A stretch of DNA of 64,000 bases from Rubricoccus sp038746605 (GCA_038746605.1 JBCDKM010000012.1:74304-138303); one strand, 5' to 3'. Positions 52,438-63,951 are shown, numbered from the stretch's first letter. Numbers and translations are program-made. The notes: generated from the letters alone by a model not told the origin.

Positions 52438-52683
52438 ATGACGGTCCGCGTTCTCTTTTTCGCCGTGCTCCGCGAGGCCGTCGGCACTGGTGAACTGGCG
52501 GTCTCGCTAGACGCGCCTGCTACCGGAGCGGACCTGCTGGACGCACTCGAAGCCGAGCACCCGGCCCTCGCGCCCTTCCGGTCTTCGGTCCGTCTCGCGG
52601 TGAACCAGCGCTACGCCCTGGGCGATGTGGACCTGTCCGATGGCGACGAGGTCGCGCTCATCACGCCCGTCAGCGGCGGGTAG
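52438..52683 (+). CDS. moaD: MoaD-like molybdopterin synthase sulfur carrier
   Basis: 81 residues, ubiquitin-like fold (VRVLFFAVLREAVGTG; FRSSVRLAVNQRYALGDVDLSDGDEVALITPVSGG) ending in the required Gly-Gly for adenylation and thiocarboxylation. No other moa genes nearby. A palindrome follows the stop. Confidence 0.88.
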   Translation: MTVRVLFFAVLREAVGTGELAVSLDAPATGADLLDALEAEHPALAPFRSSVRLAVNQRYALGDVDLSDGDEVALITPVSGG

Positions 52684-52685
52684 GC

Positions 52686-52704
52686 CCGCCTCGGCACCGA
52701 GGCC
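52686..52704. repeat. Dispersed palindrome copy
   Basis: GCCTCGG, CA, CCGAGGC core, 7-bp stem, right after the moaD stop and before the convergent gene. Confidence 0.7.
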
Positions 52705-52705
52705 G

Positions 52706-53983
52706 TCAGGGCTGGCGGCGCATGAGAAACTCCGTCAGGGTGAGGCCGACAGTGGCAGTCGTGATGCCTCCCGCGAGGAGATCCTCGAAGCCTCCGTCGA
52801 ACTGCGTGTGCAAGCGCCCCACGTCGATGCGCAATCCGATGCGCATGCTCTCGTCCTCCTCCGCAACGAGCGGGAACTCCAGCCCGAGGCCATAGCCCCA
52901 GCTCAACCCGTTGGGCGGATCGTACGTCGAGAGCCGCTCCACGTCTTCGGCGTCTTCCAGGAAGGAGACGGAGATGTCCTGCGCGCGAAACCCGCCCGTG
53001 ACGTAGGGCATCACCTCGAAGAACTCCGTCGCAATCCGTGGCCCTGTGCTCACGCCGAGGATCCACACGCCGATGGCCTCGCTCTCCACGAGTTCGCCTC
53101 CGCTCCGAACGATGGACTCGCGGATGGGCAGCGCTGTGCCTCGGAACCCGAGATCCGCGTGCCACCAGGGAGCCCGAACCCCCACCGCGAGAGCCGCTCC
53201 TCCGCCCGCCTTGGTCTCACTCCCGAGGCCCCCATCCCCCGCCCCGGCACCGATGCCGCCGTGGATCGCGTAGCGGGAGACGAGGCGGAACCGGTGGCGG
53301 ACCTCGCGCCGCACATACCGCTCGTACCGGCTATCGGGATACTGAGCGAGGAAGGCGTCGGCGGTGTCGTTGAGGGCGTCCTGGCCGGAGATGAGGGTGT
53401 AGACCGGATCGCGCCAGACGTGCCCACCGCCGAGGCGCGAGAGCGCGAGCCGTACCGCAGCCTCGTCCTCAGCGGTCGCGCCCGCCTCGCGGAGGAGGTC
53501 GAGGATCTGCTCGCGGTCACGGTTGAGGGCGACTTGCGAGGCAGGCCGGATGGCGGCCGTCGCGTGTACGTCGCCCGGGCTGTACTCGATCAGGGCCTCG
53601 CCGTCGTAGGTCAAGAAGCCGCCCCACCAGCGGCCGTCCTCCGCGATCCAGTCCAGGGCCGCCGGGTCGCCACGAAGAAAGCGGAGGGCGAGCGCATCGG
53701 CAGGGCTGGGCCACGCGAGGGAGTCGTACGGCAGGCCGAAGTCGTCCACGGACGAGAGTCGCGCGAGCACCGCGATGCTGTCTGCGCGGGCATACCGAGA
53801 GCTTCGGATAGCGTCCGTGTAGGCGGCGTCGAGTTGGCGCGAGAACAGAGCGTCGGCGTCGAGGCGCTTGCGGATCTCCAGGCTGAGCCGGTCGAAGCCG
53901 GAGCCCTCCTGGCCGGAGTCTTCCTGCGCAGCGCTGGCGGGAGCGAGGAGCAGAAACGCGAGGGCGAGTAACGCGAGGCGCAT
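52706..53983 (-). CDS. Secreted protein with C-terminal outer-membrane beta-barrel-like region
   Basis: 425 residues with a signal peptide (MRLALLALAFLLLAPASAA). The first half is helical with an Asp/Arg-rich stretch. Residues about 240-425 are alternating amphipathic strands (YAIHGGIGAGAGDG; AALAVGVRAPWWHADLGF; SWGYGLGLEFPLV; MRIGLRIDVGRLHTQF; TATVGLTLTEFLM) like an eight-strand barrel. No family recognised. Confidence 0.75.
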   Translation of the reverse strand: MRLALLALAFLLLAPASAAQEDSGQEGSGFDRLSLEIRKRLDADALFSRQLDAAYTDAIRSSRYARADSIAVLARLSSVDDFGLPYDSLAWPSPADALALRFLRGDPAALDWIAEDGRWWGGFLTYDGEALIEYSPGDVHATAAIRPASQVALNRDREQILDLLREAGATAEDEAAVRLALSRLGGGHVWRDPVYTLISGQDALNDTADAFLAQYPDSRYERYVRREVRHRFRLVSRYAIHGGIGAGAGDGGLGSETKAGGGAALAVGVRAPWWHADLGFRGTALPIRESIVRSGGELVESEAIGVWILGVSTGPRIATEFFEVMPYVTGGFRAQDISVSFLEDAEDVERLSTYDPPNGLSWGYGLGLEFPLVAEEDESMRIGLRIDVGRLHTQFDGGFEDLLAGGITTATVGLTLTEFLMRRQP

Positions 53984-54047
53984 GGGCAGGAGTGGGCGGC
54001 TGTCAACGTACGCCGCCTATGCTCTGGGCATCGTCACGCGGCCAGGT

Positions 54048-54067
54048 CCGCCTCGGTGCCGAGGTGG
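54048..54067. repeat. Dispersed palindrome copy
   Basis: CCGCCTCGG, TG, CCGAGGTGG, one mismatch, 6 bp beyond the stop of the glycosylase gene. Confidence 0.75.
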
Positions 54068-54073
54068 AGGGAG

Positions 54074-54733
54074 TCAGCGGCCGAGTTCCGTCGCGCGCCA
54101 GAGGTACCACGAGGCGACGCTGCGCCACGGTCGGAAGGGCTCACCCGCCACCTCGAACTCCTTCGGCGTGGGGCGCTCCTCGGCGCCGAGCATCACGCGG
54201 AGACCTTCGCGCAAGCCGAGGTCGCCCGGTGCCCACACATCGGGCCGACCGAGAGTGAAGAGCAGGAACATGCGCGCCGTCCAGACCCCCACGCCGCGCA
54301 CGGTCACGAGGCGCTGGATGACCTCCTCGTCTGGCATCGCGGCCAGTTCCGTGCGGGTGGGCACGATGACGTCCTGGGCGAGCCTCGCGAGGTCCTGCAC
54401 GGCAGCGGTCTTCTGTCGCGAGAGGCCGCACGAGCGCAAGGTCTCGTCGGTCTGCGCGAGGATCGCCTCGGGCGTGGGCTCCTCGCCGAGAAGATCCAGC
54501 ACGCGCCCGTGGATGGTCCCAGCGGCCTTGGTGGAAAGCTGCTGGTAGGTGATCGCGCGGACGAGTGCCGGGACGGTCTCCATCGCGCGAAGACCGAACC
54601 CGTTGGCTCCAGGCCCGATCTCGTCGATCAGCGCGCTGAGGCGAGGATCAGCGGCGCGCAGATGCGCCTCGGCCTCGGCGATGTCGTAGGGGAGCGGGTC
54701 GAGGGTCACGGGCAGGGGATTGGAAGCGGACAC
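54074..54733 (-). CDS. DNA-3-methyladenine glycosylase II (AlkA-like, HhH-GPD)
   Basis: 219 residues. HhH hairpin LVTVRGVGVWTARMFLLF and the catalytic Asp D171 (VWAPGDLGLREG) are typical; the QQLSTKAA helix is also conserved. No N-terminal AlkA TATA-like domain, so it is the short type. Removes alkylated bases in base-excision repair. Confidence 0.9.
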   Translation of the reverse strand: MSASNPLPVTLDPLPYDIAEAEAHLRAADPRLSALIDEIGPGANGFGLRAMETVPALVRAITYQQLSTKAAGTIHGRVLDLLGEEPTPEAILAQTDETLRSCGLSRQKTAAVQDLARLAQDVIVPTRTELAAMPDEEVIQRLVTVRGVGVWTARMFLLFTLGRPDVWAPGDLGLREGLRVMLGAEERPTPKEFEVAGEPFRPWRSVASWYLWRATELGR

Positions 54734-54751
54734 GAGCCGATCCCGACACGG

Positions 54752-54773
54752 CCCGCCTCGGGACCGAGGCGGG
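54752..54773. repeat. Dispersed palindrome copy
   Basis: CCCGCCTCGG, GA, CCGAGGCGGG, 10-bp perfect stem, 15 bp beyond the stop of the isoaspartyl peptidase gene. Confidence 0.85.
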
Positions 54774-54788
54774 GGAGGTGGGATGAGG

Positions 54789-55856
54789 CTACTCCTGCCC
54801 GTACATCGCGGTGGCGATGACGCCGGAGCGGGTAATCGTGCCCCGGTACATGCCCTCCGTGTTGAACGGCAACGAGGCGTTCCCCTCGGAGTCGAGGACG
54901 ATCACGCCACCGGTGCCGCCTGCCTCGGTGAGCGTGGTCATGATGACGTGCTCAGCGGCTTCGGCGCAGGTCTCGCCGAGATACGCCACCCGCGCCGCGA
55001 TGTCGTGCGCGACGGCGAGGCGGATGAAGTACTCGCCGTGGCCCGTCGCGGAAACGCCGCAGCGGGCGTCCGCGAAGGTCCCCGCCCCGATGATCGGGCT
55101 GTCGCCGACCCGGCCCCACTTCTTGTTGGTCATCCCACCCGTAGAGGTCCCCGCCGCGATGTGTCCCTCCGCATCCAGCGCGACGGCGCCGACCGTTCCC
55201 ATCATCTGCCACTCCTCCGGCATCGGCACCTCGGCGGAACCTGTCTCGGCCATCGCCTCGCGCTCGCGGGCCTGGACGCGTTCCAACGAGGCGCGGCGAC
55301 CGGGCGTGTGGAAGTAGGTGTTGGTGATCATCTCCAGATCGTGGAGGAGCGCGAACTCTTCCGCGCCATCGGCGGTGAGCATCACGTGCGGACTCTCTTC
55401 CATCACCTTGCGCGCCAGCGAGATCGGGTGGCGGACGTGCTGCGTGTTGGACGAGGCCCCGGCCATGCCCGTCGCGCCGTCCATGATGCTCGCGTCGTGG
55501 CGGACGGTACCGTCAGCCGCGAAGACGCCCCCGCGCCCGGCGTTGAAGTTCGGGTCGTCTTCCATCGGATGGATCGTGGCCTCCACCACATCGAGTGCGC
55601 TGCCGCCCTCCATCAGGCGCGCGTGCCCGGCACGAAGAGCGGTCTCCAGCGAGGCGCGGATGCTGGCCTCGCGCTCGTCCGTCATCCGGTCCTGCGTGAT
55701 GGTGCCCGCGCCGCCGTGGATTACGAGGACGACGGGATCCTCTTGACCGGGGGCGTCCGCGAGGGCGACAGGCTCCGTGAGGCTTCGCGGGACGGACTGC
55801 GCACTGGCGACGGACATGAAGGAACAGACAAACAGGAGAGGCAGAAACCGAAGCAT
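54789..55856 (-). CDS. Isoaspartyl peptidase/L-asparaginase (Ntn hydrolase), secreted
   Basis: 355 residues with a signal peptide (MLRFLPLLFVCSFMSVASAQ; start 55856). Autocleavage site before T221 (MMGTVGAVALD) with the following GTSTGGMTNKKWGRVGDSPIIGAGTFAD supplies the substrate pocket. Predicted alpha/beta heterotetramer in the periplasm, hydrolysing beta-aspartyl peptides or asparagine. Confidence 0.92.
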   Translation of the reverse strand: MLRFLPLLFVCSFMSVASAQSVPRSLTEPVALADAPGQEDPVVLVIHGGAGTITQDRMTDEREASIRASLETALRAGHARLMEGGSALDVVEATIHPMEDDPNFNAGRGGVFAADGTVRHDASIMDGATGMAGASSNTQHVRHPISLARKVMEESPHVMLTADGAEEFALLHDLEMITNTYFHTPGRRASLERVQAREREAMAETGSAEVPMPEEWQMMGTVGAVALDAEGHIAAGTSTGGMTNKKWGRVGDSPIIGAGTFADARCGVSATGHGEYFIRLAVAHDIAARVAYLGETCAEAAEHVIMTTLTEAGGTGGVIVLDSEGNASLPFNTEGMYRGTITRSGVIATAMYGQE

Positions 55857-56045
55857 AGCGCGGAGCAGGGGCCGGTGAGGACACCGAAGATACCGGGCCT
55901 CTGACACGGCCATCTCCTTGGGATCGCAGCCGCTCAGCGGTCAATATCGAAGGAATCGCGACGCACCGGGTCAACCTCGGGGAGCGCACGAGCACCGCGC
56001 CCCCTCTGGAGCCGTTTCTTGCCGCACGCCTTCCGATGCTGCACC

Positions 56046-56585
56046 ATGCGCCTGCTCCTCCTCGCCGCACTGGCCGTCTCGCTCTCCGCCTCCACTCGGG
56101 CGCAGCACGATCATGACCACGATCACAGCGCGCCGCCTCCCACAGAGTCCAGCGTGACCGCTGACGGCCCGGTCCCCACCGGCCTCTCTGCCTCCGATGT
56201 GAACGGGCTACTCGCCGGAGCCGGGATGGGTCTCGCGAAACCCGCCGAGCTCCACTCCTACCCAGGCCCCCTGCACGTCCTGGAGCACGCCGAGGCGCTC
56301 GGCCTCACCGACGAGCAACGCACCGCGACTGAGGCCCTCCGCGCCGAGGTGGTCCGGCGCGCCCCCGAGGTGGGCGCCCGGATCGTCGGGATGGAGCGGC
56401 ACCTGGACGAGTTGTTCGCCTCCGGCCGTGCCACCGACGCCACCGTGGACCGGATCACGGGCCACATCGCGAGGGCGCGCGGCGAGCTTCGCGCGCTCCA
56501 CCTTCGCATTCACATCGCGATGCGCGACCTGATGACGGCGGAGCAGATCGCCGCGTACGACCGCCTGCGCGGATACACGGAGTAG
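56046..56585 (+). CDS. Spy/CpxP-like periplasmic protein, His-rich
   Basis: 179 residues. The ATG at 56046 gives a signal peptide (MRLLLLAALAVSLSASTRAQ). The mature N-terminus is H-D-H-D-H-D-H rich (metal-binding-like), then helices LGLTDEQRTATEALRAEV, ARIVGMERHLDELFASGRATD and LMTAEQIAAYDRLRGY, the Spy/CpxP pattern. Lies upstream of DUF411 and merR genes, consistent with a metal-stress function. Confidence 0.82.
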   Translation: MRLLLLAALAVSLSASTRAQHDHDHDHSAPPPTESSVTADGPVPTGLSASDVNGLLAGAGMGLAKPAELHSYPGPLHVLEHAEALGLTDEQRTATEALRAEVVRRAPEVGARIVGMERHLDELFASGRATDATVDRITGHIARARGELRALHLRIHIAMRDLMTAEQIAAYDRLRGYTE

Positions 56586-56712
56586 GCGCCGCCCCTCGGG
56601 ATCCAACCCGTAAAACACCTGTTTCACACACCTCATGGACTCACTCTGACCCCATCGGTCGGGCACCCATGCGCCTCACTCGCTGATCTTCTTCGGACTC
56701 GTTCCCCGCCCC

Positions 56713-57258
56713 ATGTACGTCCTGTACCGAAGCCTCGCCCTCGTGACTCTCGCCGTCACGCTCATCGCCTGCGAGACCGCTGCTGACGCTCCCGCGCCTG
56801 CAACCGGCGAGGACCTCACCACCGTCACGCCCGTCGCGGACGCCTCGTCCGACGCCACTCCAGCCCCGGACGGACCGCTCGTGACCGTCTACAAAACGCC
56901 GACCTGCGGCTGCTGCTCGCTCTGGGGCGAGTACCTGGAGCGCGAGGGCTTCCGCGTCGAGAACCGCGACGTGGACAACCTCACGGCCATCAAGGACAGC
57001 CTCGGCGTCCCGATGGATCTCGGCTCCTGCCACACCGGCATCGTGGAAGGCTACTTCGTGGAAGGGCACGTCCCGGCCGAGAGCATCCGCCAGCTCCTCG
57101 ACGAGAAGCCCGAGGCGCGCGGGCTGACGGTCCCCGGAATGCCCATCGGTTCACCCGGCATGGAGGTCGGCGACCGGGTGGATGCCTACGACATCCTGAT
57201 CGTGGACGAGTCTGGCGAGGCGTCCGTCTACGCCTCCGTGGCCGGAAACCAGGGATGA
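56713..57258 (+). CDS. DUF411 metal-binding lipoprotein
   Basis: 181 residues with a lipoprotein-like signal (LVTLAVTLIACETA, Cys20). The DUF411 domain (about 58-160) has YKTPTCGCCSLWGEYL, LGSCHTGIVEGYFVEGHVPA and VPGMPIGSPGME, all signatures of this copper-associated family. The CxCC motif probably binds copper. ATGA overlap with the merR gene indicates coupling. Confidence 0.92.
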   Translation: MYVLYRSLALVTLAVTLIACETAADAPAPATGEDLTTVTPVADASSDATPAPDGPLVTVYKTPTCGCCSLWGEYLEREGFRVENRDVDNLTAIKDSLGVPMDLGSCHTGIVEGYFVEGHVPAESIRQLLDEKPEARGLTVPGMPIGSPGMEVGDRVDAYDILIVDESGEASVYASVAGNQG

Positions 57259-57647
57259 CGATCGGCGCGCTGGCGAAGGCGACGGGCGCCTCCATCGACA
57301 CGATCCGGTTTTACGAGAGGCGCGGCCTTCTCCCTCGGCCTCGGCGCACGGCGGGAGGCTTCCGCGACTACGACGCGGGAGCGGAGGTTCGGCTCGCGGC
57401 CATCGCGCGGGCCAAGGCCCTCGGCTTCACACTGGAAGAGATCCTCACCCTCCTCCACCTCGCCGATGCGCCCGAGGCCGACGCCCAGGCCGTCCGGGAT
57501 GCCGCTGCGGATCGACTGGATGAGACGGAGCGTGCCCTCGCGGACTTGACCCGCCGACGCGACGCCCTCGCACAACTCGTCGCAACCTGCGGCGGGCCGG
57601 AGACCTCGCGCGAGGCTTGCCCCATTCTGGAGGAGATCCTCGTGTGA
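57255..57647 (+). CDS. MerR-family metal-responsive regulator
   Basis: 130 residues: winged HTH (MTIGALAKATGASIDTIRFYERRGLLP), dimerisation helix and a C-terminal Cys loop ATCGGPETSREACP typical of metal sensors of the family. Start overlaps the DUF411 stop. The target could be its own operon or copA downstream; a MerR-type 19-20-bp spacer promoter was not identified by eye. Confidence 0.9.
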   Translation: MTIGALAKATGASIDTIRFYERRGLLPRPRRTAGGFRDYDAGAEVRLAAIARAKALGFTLEEILTLLHLADAPEADAQAVRDAAADRLDETERALADLTRRRDALAQLVATCGGPETSREACPILEEILV

Positions 57648-57653
57648 GTCTGC

Positions 57654-57673
57654 CCGCCTCGGGACCGAGGCGG
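57654..57673. repeat. Dispersed palindrome copy
   Basis: CCGCCTCGG, GA, CCGAGGCGG, 6 bp after the merR stop. Confidence 0.8.
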
Positions 57674-57741
57674 AGAGGGTCGGGAACACTGGACCACGGT
57701 CCAGGGCGTGAGACGCGCTCGTTGGTCTCCCCTCTGGACAC

Positions 57742-58143
57742 ATGGTCTCGTTCTGGCTTCTCCTCGGCCTCATCAGTGCGGCTGTCTTCGTGCGCATCGG
57801 ACGCGGGCGACCGCTCGCGTGGTGGGCCGTCTCGCTGGTCGTCGTGGCGGCGGTGTACGTCGGGTTCGCGCTCGCTCGCGGTGATGTCTCCGATGCGCTG
57901 ATCGAGGCGGGCGGGGCCGTGGTCTACGGGGCCGTGGCGTGGCTCGGCCTCCGGCGGGACGATGCGCGGATCGTAGCGGCCGGGTGGGCGCTCCATCCGC
58001 TCTGGGATCTGGGCGCGCACATCGGCGCCGGGCTGGAGGCGCCCGCGTGGTACGTCTGGGCCTGTCTGTCCTTCGATCTCGTGGTCGCCGTCGTGCTCCT
58101 CACGAGGCCTGGATGGTCCCGTTCGCATCACGACGACGTATAG
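57742..58143 (+). CDS. Integral membrane protein (DUF6010-like)
   Basis: 133 residues with four membrane helices. AGWALHPLWDLGAHIG is reminiscent of DUF6010 proteins, a tentative match. No catalytic function known. Confidence 0.7.
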   Translation: MVSFWLLLGLISAAVFVRIGRGRPLAWWAVSLVVVAAVYVGFALARGDVSDALIEAGGAVVYGAVAWLGLRRDDARIVAAGWALHPLWDLGAHIGAGLEAPAWYVWACLSFDLVVAVVLLTRPGWSRSHHDDV

Positions 58144-58167
58144 TGAAGATGTACCCCCGTGCATGCT

Positions 58168-59082
58168 ATGACCGTCTTCCGCCTTGCCTTCCTCGTCGTC
58201 CTCACCGCCTTCCTCGTGTACGATGCCGCCGCGCAGGTCACGCGAGGCGGACGGTCCCCAATGCCTGTCCAGCGCACCGTCGAGGCCCCGAACAAGATCA
58301 CGGGCTATGATCGCGGGAACGTCCGGACACTCTCGATTTCTGGCACGACGGGCACCCACAGCGAGACGGTGATGGCCCCCGGTGACGGGTGGATCTACGG
58401 CATCGAGATGGGCGAGCGAAGCGACCAGCCGTGCTACCTCGGCATCTGGGCAACCGAGGGCACCGCGCCCGCGCCCGGCTACCCTGTCGCGTTCGACCGC
58501 TGCGACGGCGATGTGCGGGAGGGCAGCGTCGCCGCGCTTGGCTTCGAGAAGGCCAACAACCGCGAGGACTGGCGTCGCGCCCGGCGCATCCTGACCTCTC
58601 TCACGCTACACGTTCCGATCTATTCCGAGGTGCGCTCCATCGGTCTGCTGTTCTCGGCGGCATTCGACAACAGCAACCCGGCTCCCCCTCTGCCGGTCGT
58701 CGGCGATGCGCCCGTCGCGCTGGACGGCGTCGGGATCTGCCAGCGCAACTCCAACGACGAGATGAAGGGCCTCCGCATCCACGGCTCCCGCCTCGACCTG
58801 GACGGATCGCGCGTCGAGACCTCTCCCATCGTGACCACCAGTGCGCAGACAGCGGGCGGCGTGACGATCCCCGCGGGCGCTCGCGTGAACGAGGAGTTCA
58901 AGCGACCCAACTGCTCCGCGAACAACGGCGGCTGGAAGCCCATCCGCACCTGCGCAGCGAACGAGGTGCTTGTCGGTCTCGACATCCATTACAAGTTCCC
59001 CGGGATCACGGGCAACCAGGACCGCGCGAGGATCACCGGCCTAGCGCCCAAGTGCGCCCGCGTCACCATCGAGCGGAGGTAA
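58168..59082 (+). CDS. Secreted protein of unknown function
   Basis: 304 residues. The ATG at 58168 gives a signal peptide (MTVFRLAFLVVLTAFLVYDAAAQ). The mature part has six Cys, and a twice-occurring pattern (ICQRNSNDEMKGLRIHG; CAANEVLVGLDIHY ... ITGLAPKC) like C-x-N-x-V-x-x-G-L surface repeats. No named family recognised. Probably extracellular or periplasmic. Confidence 0.75.
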   Translation: MTVFRLAFLVVLTAFLVYDAAAQVTRGGRSPMPVQRTVEAPNKITGYDRGNVRTLSISGTTGTHSETVMAPGDGWIYGIEMGERSDQPCYLGIWATEGTAPAPGYPVAFDRCDGDVREGSVAALGFEKANNREDWRRARRILTSLTLHVPIYSEVRSIGLLFSAAFDNSNPAPPLPVVGDAPVALDGVGICQRNSNDEMKGLRIHGSRLDLDGSRVETSPIVTTSAQTAGGVTIPAGARVNEEFKRPNCSANNGGWKPIRTCAANEVLVGLDIHYKFPGITGNQDRARITGLAPKCARVTIERR

Positions 59083-59309
59083 GTCCCCGGGCGGCGTATT
59101 CTGCGGGCGGCGTCACTCGCTTGTGTTCGTCCTCGCTCTGCTGGCAGTCGCTCTCACACCCTGCCACTGCCCGACTCGACCCGCCCGGTGGCTCGAGTCC
59201 CTGCTGCGCGAGCCCCTGGGATGCCCCAGATCGTCCACAACGCCACCGGCCTACTCGGGGCCCGGACCGCGTCACTCCCCCTTCGAACCGCCACCGTCTC
59301 TGCCTAGAC

Positions 59310-59699
59310 ATGCCCAGCTACACCTTCACCCGCGTCCTCGACGCTGACCTCGCCACCGCCGACGCTCGTGCCCGCGAGGTTCTCGCCGAAGCCGGGTTCG
59401 GCGTCCTCACCGAGATCGACATGAAGGCCACGATGAAGAAGAAGCTCGACGTGGACATGCCGGGCTACACGATCCTCGGCGCCTGCAACCCACCGCTAGC
59501 GCACCAAGCAGTGCAAGCGGAGCCACACATCGGCGCGATGCTGCCGTGCAACGTGATCCTGCGCGAGGTCGGCGACGGCCAGACGGAGGTCTCGGCCATC
59601 GACCCGGTCGCGAGCATGGCGGCCATCGAGAACGACCAGTTGGGCGAGGTGGCGACGGAAGTCCGCGAGCGCCTCCAGGGCGTCATCGCGGCGCTGTAG
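59310..59699 (+). CDS. DUF302 family protein
   Basis: 129 residues, no signal peptide. DUF302 motifs: LTEIDMKATMKKKLDVDMPGYTILGACNP, EPHIGAMLPCNVILRE, and VSAIDPVASM. Start at the ATG after the upstream noncoding stretch. Its position just before copA is common for this family and suggests a metal or redox-related role. Confidence 0.9.
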   Translation: MPSYTFTRVLDADLATADARAREVLAEAGFGVLTEIDMKATMKKKLDVDMPGYTILGACNPPLAHQAVQAEPHIGAMLPCNVILREVGDGQTEVSAIDPVASMAAIENDQLGEVATEVRERLQGVIAAL

Positions 59700-59756
59700 A
59701 GCGTTCGCTGGGCCTTCGCGGAACTCTGGACCCCGGTCCAGGCCGTTCCACCCCCC

Positions 59757-62069
<2,313 letters not shown>

Positions 62070-62088
62070 GTCCCTCCGGTGAGTCCCT

Positions 62089-62108
62089 CCGCCTCGGTAC
62101 CGAGGCGG
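62089..62108. repeat. Dispersed palindrome copy
   Basis: CCGCCTCGG, TA, CCGAGGCGG, between copA and the convergent integrase gene. Confidence 0.8.
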
Positions 62109-62114
62109 GGTGGG

Positions 62115-63092
62115 TCAGGTGGGGAGCGCGTCCAGCGGGCTCGGGACGCCCAGGCCGTTGAGGTTCGCGACGTGGGTGTAGATCTGGGTCGTCTGCAGCT
62201 TCGCATGGCCCAGCAGTTCCTGCACGGTCCGGATGTCCGTGCCGCCTTCGAGGAGGTGAGTCGCGAAAGAGTGCCGGAGAGTGTGGCAGGTGGCGCGCTT
62301 CTCGATGCCCGCGTCTCGCGCTGCTCGCGCTACGACCTTCTGGACGCTGGACACCGAGAGATGATGCCGGTGCATCTGGCCGGTCCGGGGGTCTGTGGAC
62401 CGGCGAGGTGAAGGAAACACCCACTGCCAGCCGAAGGCACGAGCGGCACCGGGATGTTTCCGGGCGTACGCCTCGGGAAGGCGCACGTCTCCATGACCCG
62501 CTGCGAGATCCACGCGGTGAAGCCGCCGCACGCTCTCGATCTGCTCCTGCAGGGGAGACACGAGGCTGTCGGGTAGGATGGTGGGGCGGTCTTTGTCGCC
62601 CTTGCCTCGCCGGACGGTGACCTGCCGCCGCTCGAAGTCCAGGTCTTTGACTCGGAGACGGAGCGCGCCGCTGAGCCGAAGCCCGGCTCCGTACAGGAGC
62701 CGCCCGATGAGTCCTTGCGGCCCCTCCAACCTAGACAGCAGCGCGCCGACCTCCTCGCGGGTGAGAACGGTCGGGAGACGGGGAGGCTTGCGGACGCGGG
62801 TGAGGGCGTCCATCTGCCCGAGGGGCTGATCGAGAACGTCGGTGTAGAGGAAGAGGAGAGCCGAGAGCGCCTGCGTCTGGGTGCTCGCGGCGACGTCCCG
62901 GTCGTTGGCAAGGTGGTTGAGGAATGCCTCTACGTCCGGCTCGGACAGATCGGCGGGATGGGTCCAGGCGCCGAGGCGGGCGGCGTTGAACCGGACGTAC
63001 CGCTCGATCCACCGGAGGTAGGTCTGCTCGGTGTGGTAGCTCAGGTGGCGAGTGCGGGCCACTTTGCGGGCAGCTTGGAGAAGGTCAGACAT
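62115..63092 (-). CDS. intI: Integron integrase (IntI-type tyrosine recombinase)
   Basis: 325 residues. N-terminal SAM-like domain (about 1-90, LSYHTEQTYLRWIERYVRFN), then a catalytic domain with R139 (YGAGLRLSGALRLRVKDLDF), H270, R273 (CHTLRHSFATHLLEGG), H296 and Y305 (TTQIYTHVANL). The additional segment about 205-245 (LPEAYARKHPGAAR, GWQWVFPS, TDPRTG, HRHH) is the IntI-specific patch that distinguishes integron integrases from XerC/D. Start 63092 gives MSDLLQAARK. It would recombine attC cassettes into attI, which should lie beyond its 5' end. Confidence 0.92.
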   Translation of the reverse strand: MSDLLQAARKVARTRHLSYHTEQTYLRWIERYVRFNAARLGAWTHPADLSEPDVEAFLNHLANDRDVAASTQTQALSALLFLYTDVLDQPLGQMDALTRVRKPPRLPTVLTREEVGALLSRLEGPQGLIGRLLYGAGLRLSGALRLRVKDLDFERRQVTVRRGKGDKDRPTILPDSLVSPLQEQIESVRRLHRVDLAAGHGDVRLPEAYARKHPGAARAFGWQWVFPSPRRSTDPRTGQMHRHHLSVSSVQKVVARAARDAGIEKRATCHTLRHSFATHLLEGGTDIRTVQELLGHAKLQTTQIYTHVANLNGLGVPSPLDALPT

Positions 63093-63132
63093 GGGCGGGA
63101 GAGCTAGTCTCCTATATGTACGCATTTTGACT

Positions 63133-63146
63133 CTTATGCCGGCTAG
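63133..63146. repeat. Direct repeat near intI, copy 1
   Basis: CTTATGCCGGCTAG, 41 bp from a near-identical copy (one mismatch) and about 40 bp upstream of intI. Could be integrase or repressor binding sites. Confidence 0.6.
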
Positions 63147-63173
63147 AGGGGTGTATATTTCCTCATTCCGCCC

Positions 63174-63187
63174 CTTATGCCGACTAG
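63174..63187. repeat. Direct repeat near intI, copy 2
   Basis: CTTATGCCGACTAG; see copy 1. The 41-bp spacing is about four helical turns. Confidence 0.6.
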
Positions 63188-63542
63188 CCAGTCGGCTGAA
63201 GTACTGGTTCCCTGGCGCGCGGCCGTCTTCTGCCTCTCGCCTCGCACCGCCACCTTACCTGCCTCGGGGCGCTCGTCGGCACCACCGGCCCCAGTGATAG
63301 CGTCCGCGCTCTGACCGAGGCGGGCATGGTCGGGGGTCTCGCGCGGTGGATCCTGTAGCCTCGGCGCTTCGCTCGGGTGCCCCGTCCGGCCGCGCGCCCA
63401 GGGAACCCACCGCTGCAGGCCGACGCGAGGCGCGGGGCGCGTTCGTTCGCGCAGGCATCGGTGGCTACATTCGCCCGTCCACTCCTCGTGCCCTCAGCCC
63501 CGCGCGGCTGAGCGGCAACTGTTCTACGGCGCTGTGCCAGCC

Positions 63543-63863
63543 ATGCACGAGTACCACGTCATCAAGCAAAAGCTCGTGCCGGTGCTGACCGACGCCGGAC
63601 TCCGCGAAGTCGTCGCGGACCGGAGCCTCGATGTTTACGGCTCCGTCCATTCCATCTTTGCCTCTGACGCCGCACGCATCATGCTCGGCTGGGATGGCGA
63701 GGAGGGCTTCGGTTATGCAGAGGCATGGGAGGGAAACGACACATGGCGGATGCTGGAATCGAAAGTCCCGGAAGGTCCCGCCCCCGAGTTTGAGCCCAAC
63801 CTCGAAGCGCTCGCACGCGAGTTGTCTCAGCATCTTAGGGCGGCCATAGGCGGGGCGCCGTAG
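63543..63863 (+). CDS. Small hypothetical protein, possible first integron cassette
   Basis: 106 residues from the ATG at 63543 (a GTG at 63534 adds three). Soluble alpha/beta (LDVYGSVHSIFASDAARIMLGWDGEEGFGYAEAW) with helical ends (LEALARELSQHLRAA). No family recognised. It points away from intI with no other gene between, the position of a first cassette. Confidence 0.65.
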   Translation: MHEYHVIKQKLVPVLTDAGLREVVADRSLDVYGSVHSIFASDAARIMLGWDGEEGFGYAEAWEGNDTWRMLESKVPEGPAPEFEPNLEALARELSQHLRAAIGGAP

Positions 63864-63926
63864 AACCCCCATAATCAGGAGAATGTCAAGTAGGCTCCGA
63901 AACGTGGAGTAGGCGCATGTCGGGTT

Positions 63927-63951
63927 AGCGCTCCATGTGTCACGGAGCGCT
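63927..63951. terminator. Hairpin after the putative cassette gene
   Basis: AGCGCTCC, 9-nt loop, GGAGCGCT. Preceded by GTT but not by the GTTRRRY core of attC. Terminator or remnant recombination site. Confidence 0.4.

Larger units (their letters stand above)
63093..63542. other. Region between intI and the divergent gene (expected attI)
   Basis: 450 bp. It contains a locally AT-rich stretch near intI (about 63110-63170), two 14-bp direct repeats, and separated arms of the dispersed palindrome (GCCTCGG at 63262, CCGAGGC at 63316). No GTTRRRY core was found on either strand, so attI cannot be placed. Confidence 0.45.
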